Shown piece after piece: positions 11,613 to 12,713 of a stretch of DNA of 12,713 bases; positions within the stretch are counted from its first letter, which is position 1; the number at the start of each line of letters is the position of its first letter. Made by a program: the position numbers and the translations under genes. Under the pieces are notes generated by a model. That model searched no databases, was not told where the DNA came from, and saw nothing but the letters and a program-made list of their open reading frames with translations. Origin of the DNA: Vulcanisaeta sp. MG_3. GTDB taxonomy: Archaea > Thermoproteota > Thermoprotei > Thermoproteales > Thermocladiaceae. The DNA lies in contig LOCH01000103.1 of the NCBI GenBank assembly GCA_001516765.1, forward strand, positions 3,608-16,320, written 5' to 3'.

Positions 11613-12203
11613 ATGAGTATTGCAATCGACGTATTAATAATGGTCTCCCAACTAATAGCAATAATAGATCCCATGGGAGCACTACCCCTAATAATGAGCA
11701 TGCCAAACATTGAGCAGACTTCGGTGTTTAGGAGAGCCCTCAGGATCATAGCTATAGCCGTACCAACCCTATTGATTTTCTTCGCCGTTGCAGGGCCATA
11801 CATATTAACAGCATTTAATATAAGTATAGCCGACTTCAGGATTGCCGGCGGCATAGTCCTCCTGGTCATAGGTATTGATACACTAAGGGAGGGTGCGCCC
11901 AGAACCATGGGCTTAAGCCCTGAGGATTACGTGTTCGTACCAATAGTCACGCCAATGCTTGTAGGGCCTGGAGCTATAACGTCAGTGATGCTCTTCAGTA
12001 CGTACTATGAACTACCCGAGGTAATAATTAGTATAGCCATAGCGTCACTCATAACCTACCTAGTCATTAGGTTCGGCCTCCTAATCATGAAGGTGGTTGG
12101 GGTCAACATGCTGCGCTTCATTGGTAGGTTCATGAGCCTGATAATAATGGCATGGGCTGTCTCCCTAATAATACAGGGATTGAAGGAGACAATGCTGATT
12201 TAG
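11613..12203 (+). CDS. MarC-family integral membrane protein
   Basis: A 196-residue protein of the MarC (UPF0056) family, whose transport role is unproven despite the name. Six hydrophobic spans are visible, starting IDVLIMVSQLIAIIDPMGAL, which holds the family's conserved DP-x-G turn. The second landmark is FRIAGGIVLLVIGIDTLR, and the third is VFVPIVTPMLVGPGAITSVM with its P-x-L-x-GPGAI motif at the start of the second half. The end ILMARFMSL-type helix (FIGRFMSLIIMAWAVSLI) and GLKETMLI complete the usual length. ATG 11613 (MSIAID) is favoured over 11595 by the TATA box. It sits in the cell membrane. Divergent from the AbrB-like gene, sharing about 130 bp of control region. Confidence 0.88.
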   Translation: MSIAIDVLIMVSQLIAIIDPMGALPLIMSMPNIEQTSVFRRALRIIAIAVPTLLIFFAVAGPYILTAFNISIADFRIAGGIVLLVIGIDTLREGAPRTMGLSPEDYVFVPIVTPMLVGPGAITSVMLFSTYYELPEVIISIAIASLITYLVIRFGLLIMKVVGVNMLRFIGRFMSLIIMAWAVSLIIQGLKETMLI

Positions 12204-12262
12204 CACTTAAATGAAAAATAAAGGAAATATTGATTTTAATGGAAGCTATAGGGTAATAAAGC

Positions 12263-12713
12263 TCAACCAATTTGTATTTGCGATATTATTATGCTTTGCG
12301 GAAATCCACTGAGTGCCTGCGCCAATCCATAGGTGTTTATTTGCCCAAGACCATCCACAGGGTTCCACATGCCCTGTATTACCCAGTACAGCCCATTCTC
12401 GCCACCTAGTGTTGGGAACATGGCACCGGGTATGCCCGTGTAGAATTGCTGTGTTGGGTATGCACTACCCCAGGCGTAGAATTGTGGATACTCATAGTAA
12501 TACAGTAGGTATAGGTTCGGCGCCAAATCACCTATTACATACGATTTACCAAGGTAGCTCTGGATTGTCGCCGTCATGCCTGCCGACAGTGGTGTGGCTA
12601 GGCTTGTTCCTCCTATTAAGTATGGTGGTATCACACCATTGAGTACGATTCGTACTCCGGTGAATGGGTCTGCGTCAGCCGCGATGTCCGGGACTCCCCT
12701 ATGGCCCACGGTG
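12263..12713 (-). CDS. S53 (sedolisin) peptidase, C-terminal part
   Basis: The C-terminal 149 residues of a serine-carboxyl peptidase of the sedolisin family, acid-active enzymes usually secreted. The frame is open to the right edge, so the N-terminal part and signal peptide lie outside; the GTG at 12709 is not a start. RGVPDIAADADPFTGVRIV is the characteristic stretch before the active site. GGTSLATPLSAGM carries the catalytic serine (GTSxxxP pattern). The end resembles the family's calcium-binding region: GGENGLYWVIQGMWNPVDGL then GQINTYGLAQAL. The general GTSxATP motif also occurs in subtilisins, but the RGVPDIAADADP context and lack of H after the P favour S53. The gene is convergent with the MarC gene. 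Confidence 0.82.
   Translation of the reverse strand, partial: TVGHRGVPDIAADADPFTGVRIVLNGVIPPYLIGGTSLATPLSAGMTATIQSYLGKSYVIGDLAPNLYLLYYYEYPQFYAWGSAYPTQQFYTGIPGAMFPTLGGENGLYWVIQGMWNPVDGLGQINTYGLAQALSGFPQSIIISQIQIG

Noticed and set aside
12313..12642. 109-residue plus-strand frame opposite the S53 peptidase
   Set aside because: It is a shadow of the peptidase frame, with Cys/His/Pro-rich composition typical of antisense translation.
1..12713. CRISPR arrays, insertion sequences, toxin-antitoxin pair
   Set aside because: No regularly spaced repeats, transposase or terminal inverted repeats were seen, and the AbrB-like gene has no adjacent toxin candidate.

Overview
The window looks like chromosome from a hyperthermophilic crenarchaeon. 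Order Thermoproteales is most likely, and the gene mix and codon style suggest the Vulcanisaeta/Caldivirga group, but this is an inference and no species is proven. The evidence is archaeal ribosomal proteins S8e and L40e, archaeal SRP19, a ThiD-ThiN thiamine enzyme, a tungsten-type aldehyde ferredoxin oxidoreductase, a tRNA with a bulge-helix-bulge intron, tRNA genes that encode their CCA end, and TATA boxes centred 24-31 nt before most start codons. That spacing means mostly leaderless mRNAs, and it was used to choose several starts. An S53-type acid peptidase fits an acidic hot-spring habitat.

Left part (1-1070): the last codons of an unidentified gene enter from the left edge. An AT-rich stretch follows, with a probable small membrane protein (minus strand, apparently frameshifted), then tRNA-Leu(TAG). 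Metabolic block (1071-7170): a single-chain-type acyl-CoA transferase split by one extra A; a convergent EF1A/SelB-like protein that has lost its GTPase motifs; an aldehyde ferredoxin oxidoreductase; an intron-containing tRNA-Pro(CGG); and a DsrK/HdrD-like iron-sulfur oxidoreductase. The last two enzymes are candidates for ferredoxin/thiol redox chemistry, but they have separate promoters and no sequence evidence places them in one pathway.

Information-processing block (7299-8168): ribosomal protein S8e and SRP19, both on the plus strand with their own promoters. Then come two small unidentified minus-strand genes (one soluble, one exported/membrane), followed by thiDN for thiamine phosphate synthesis, again split by one extra A in a run of six. 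Right part (10380-12713): a small acidic-tailed unknown protein, ribosomal protein L40e (51 aa), an AbrB-like basic DNA-binding candidate, a MarC-family membrane protein and the C-terminal end of an S53 (sedolisin) peptidase that runs off the right edge.

The most notable pattern is three apparent reading-frame breaks in one window, each repaired by removing one A (plus strand) from an A run. Sequencing or assembly error is the simplest explanation. Real pseudogenisation or slippage remain possible. No CRISPR array, insertion sequence or obvious defence system is visible.
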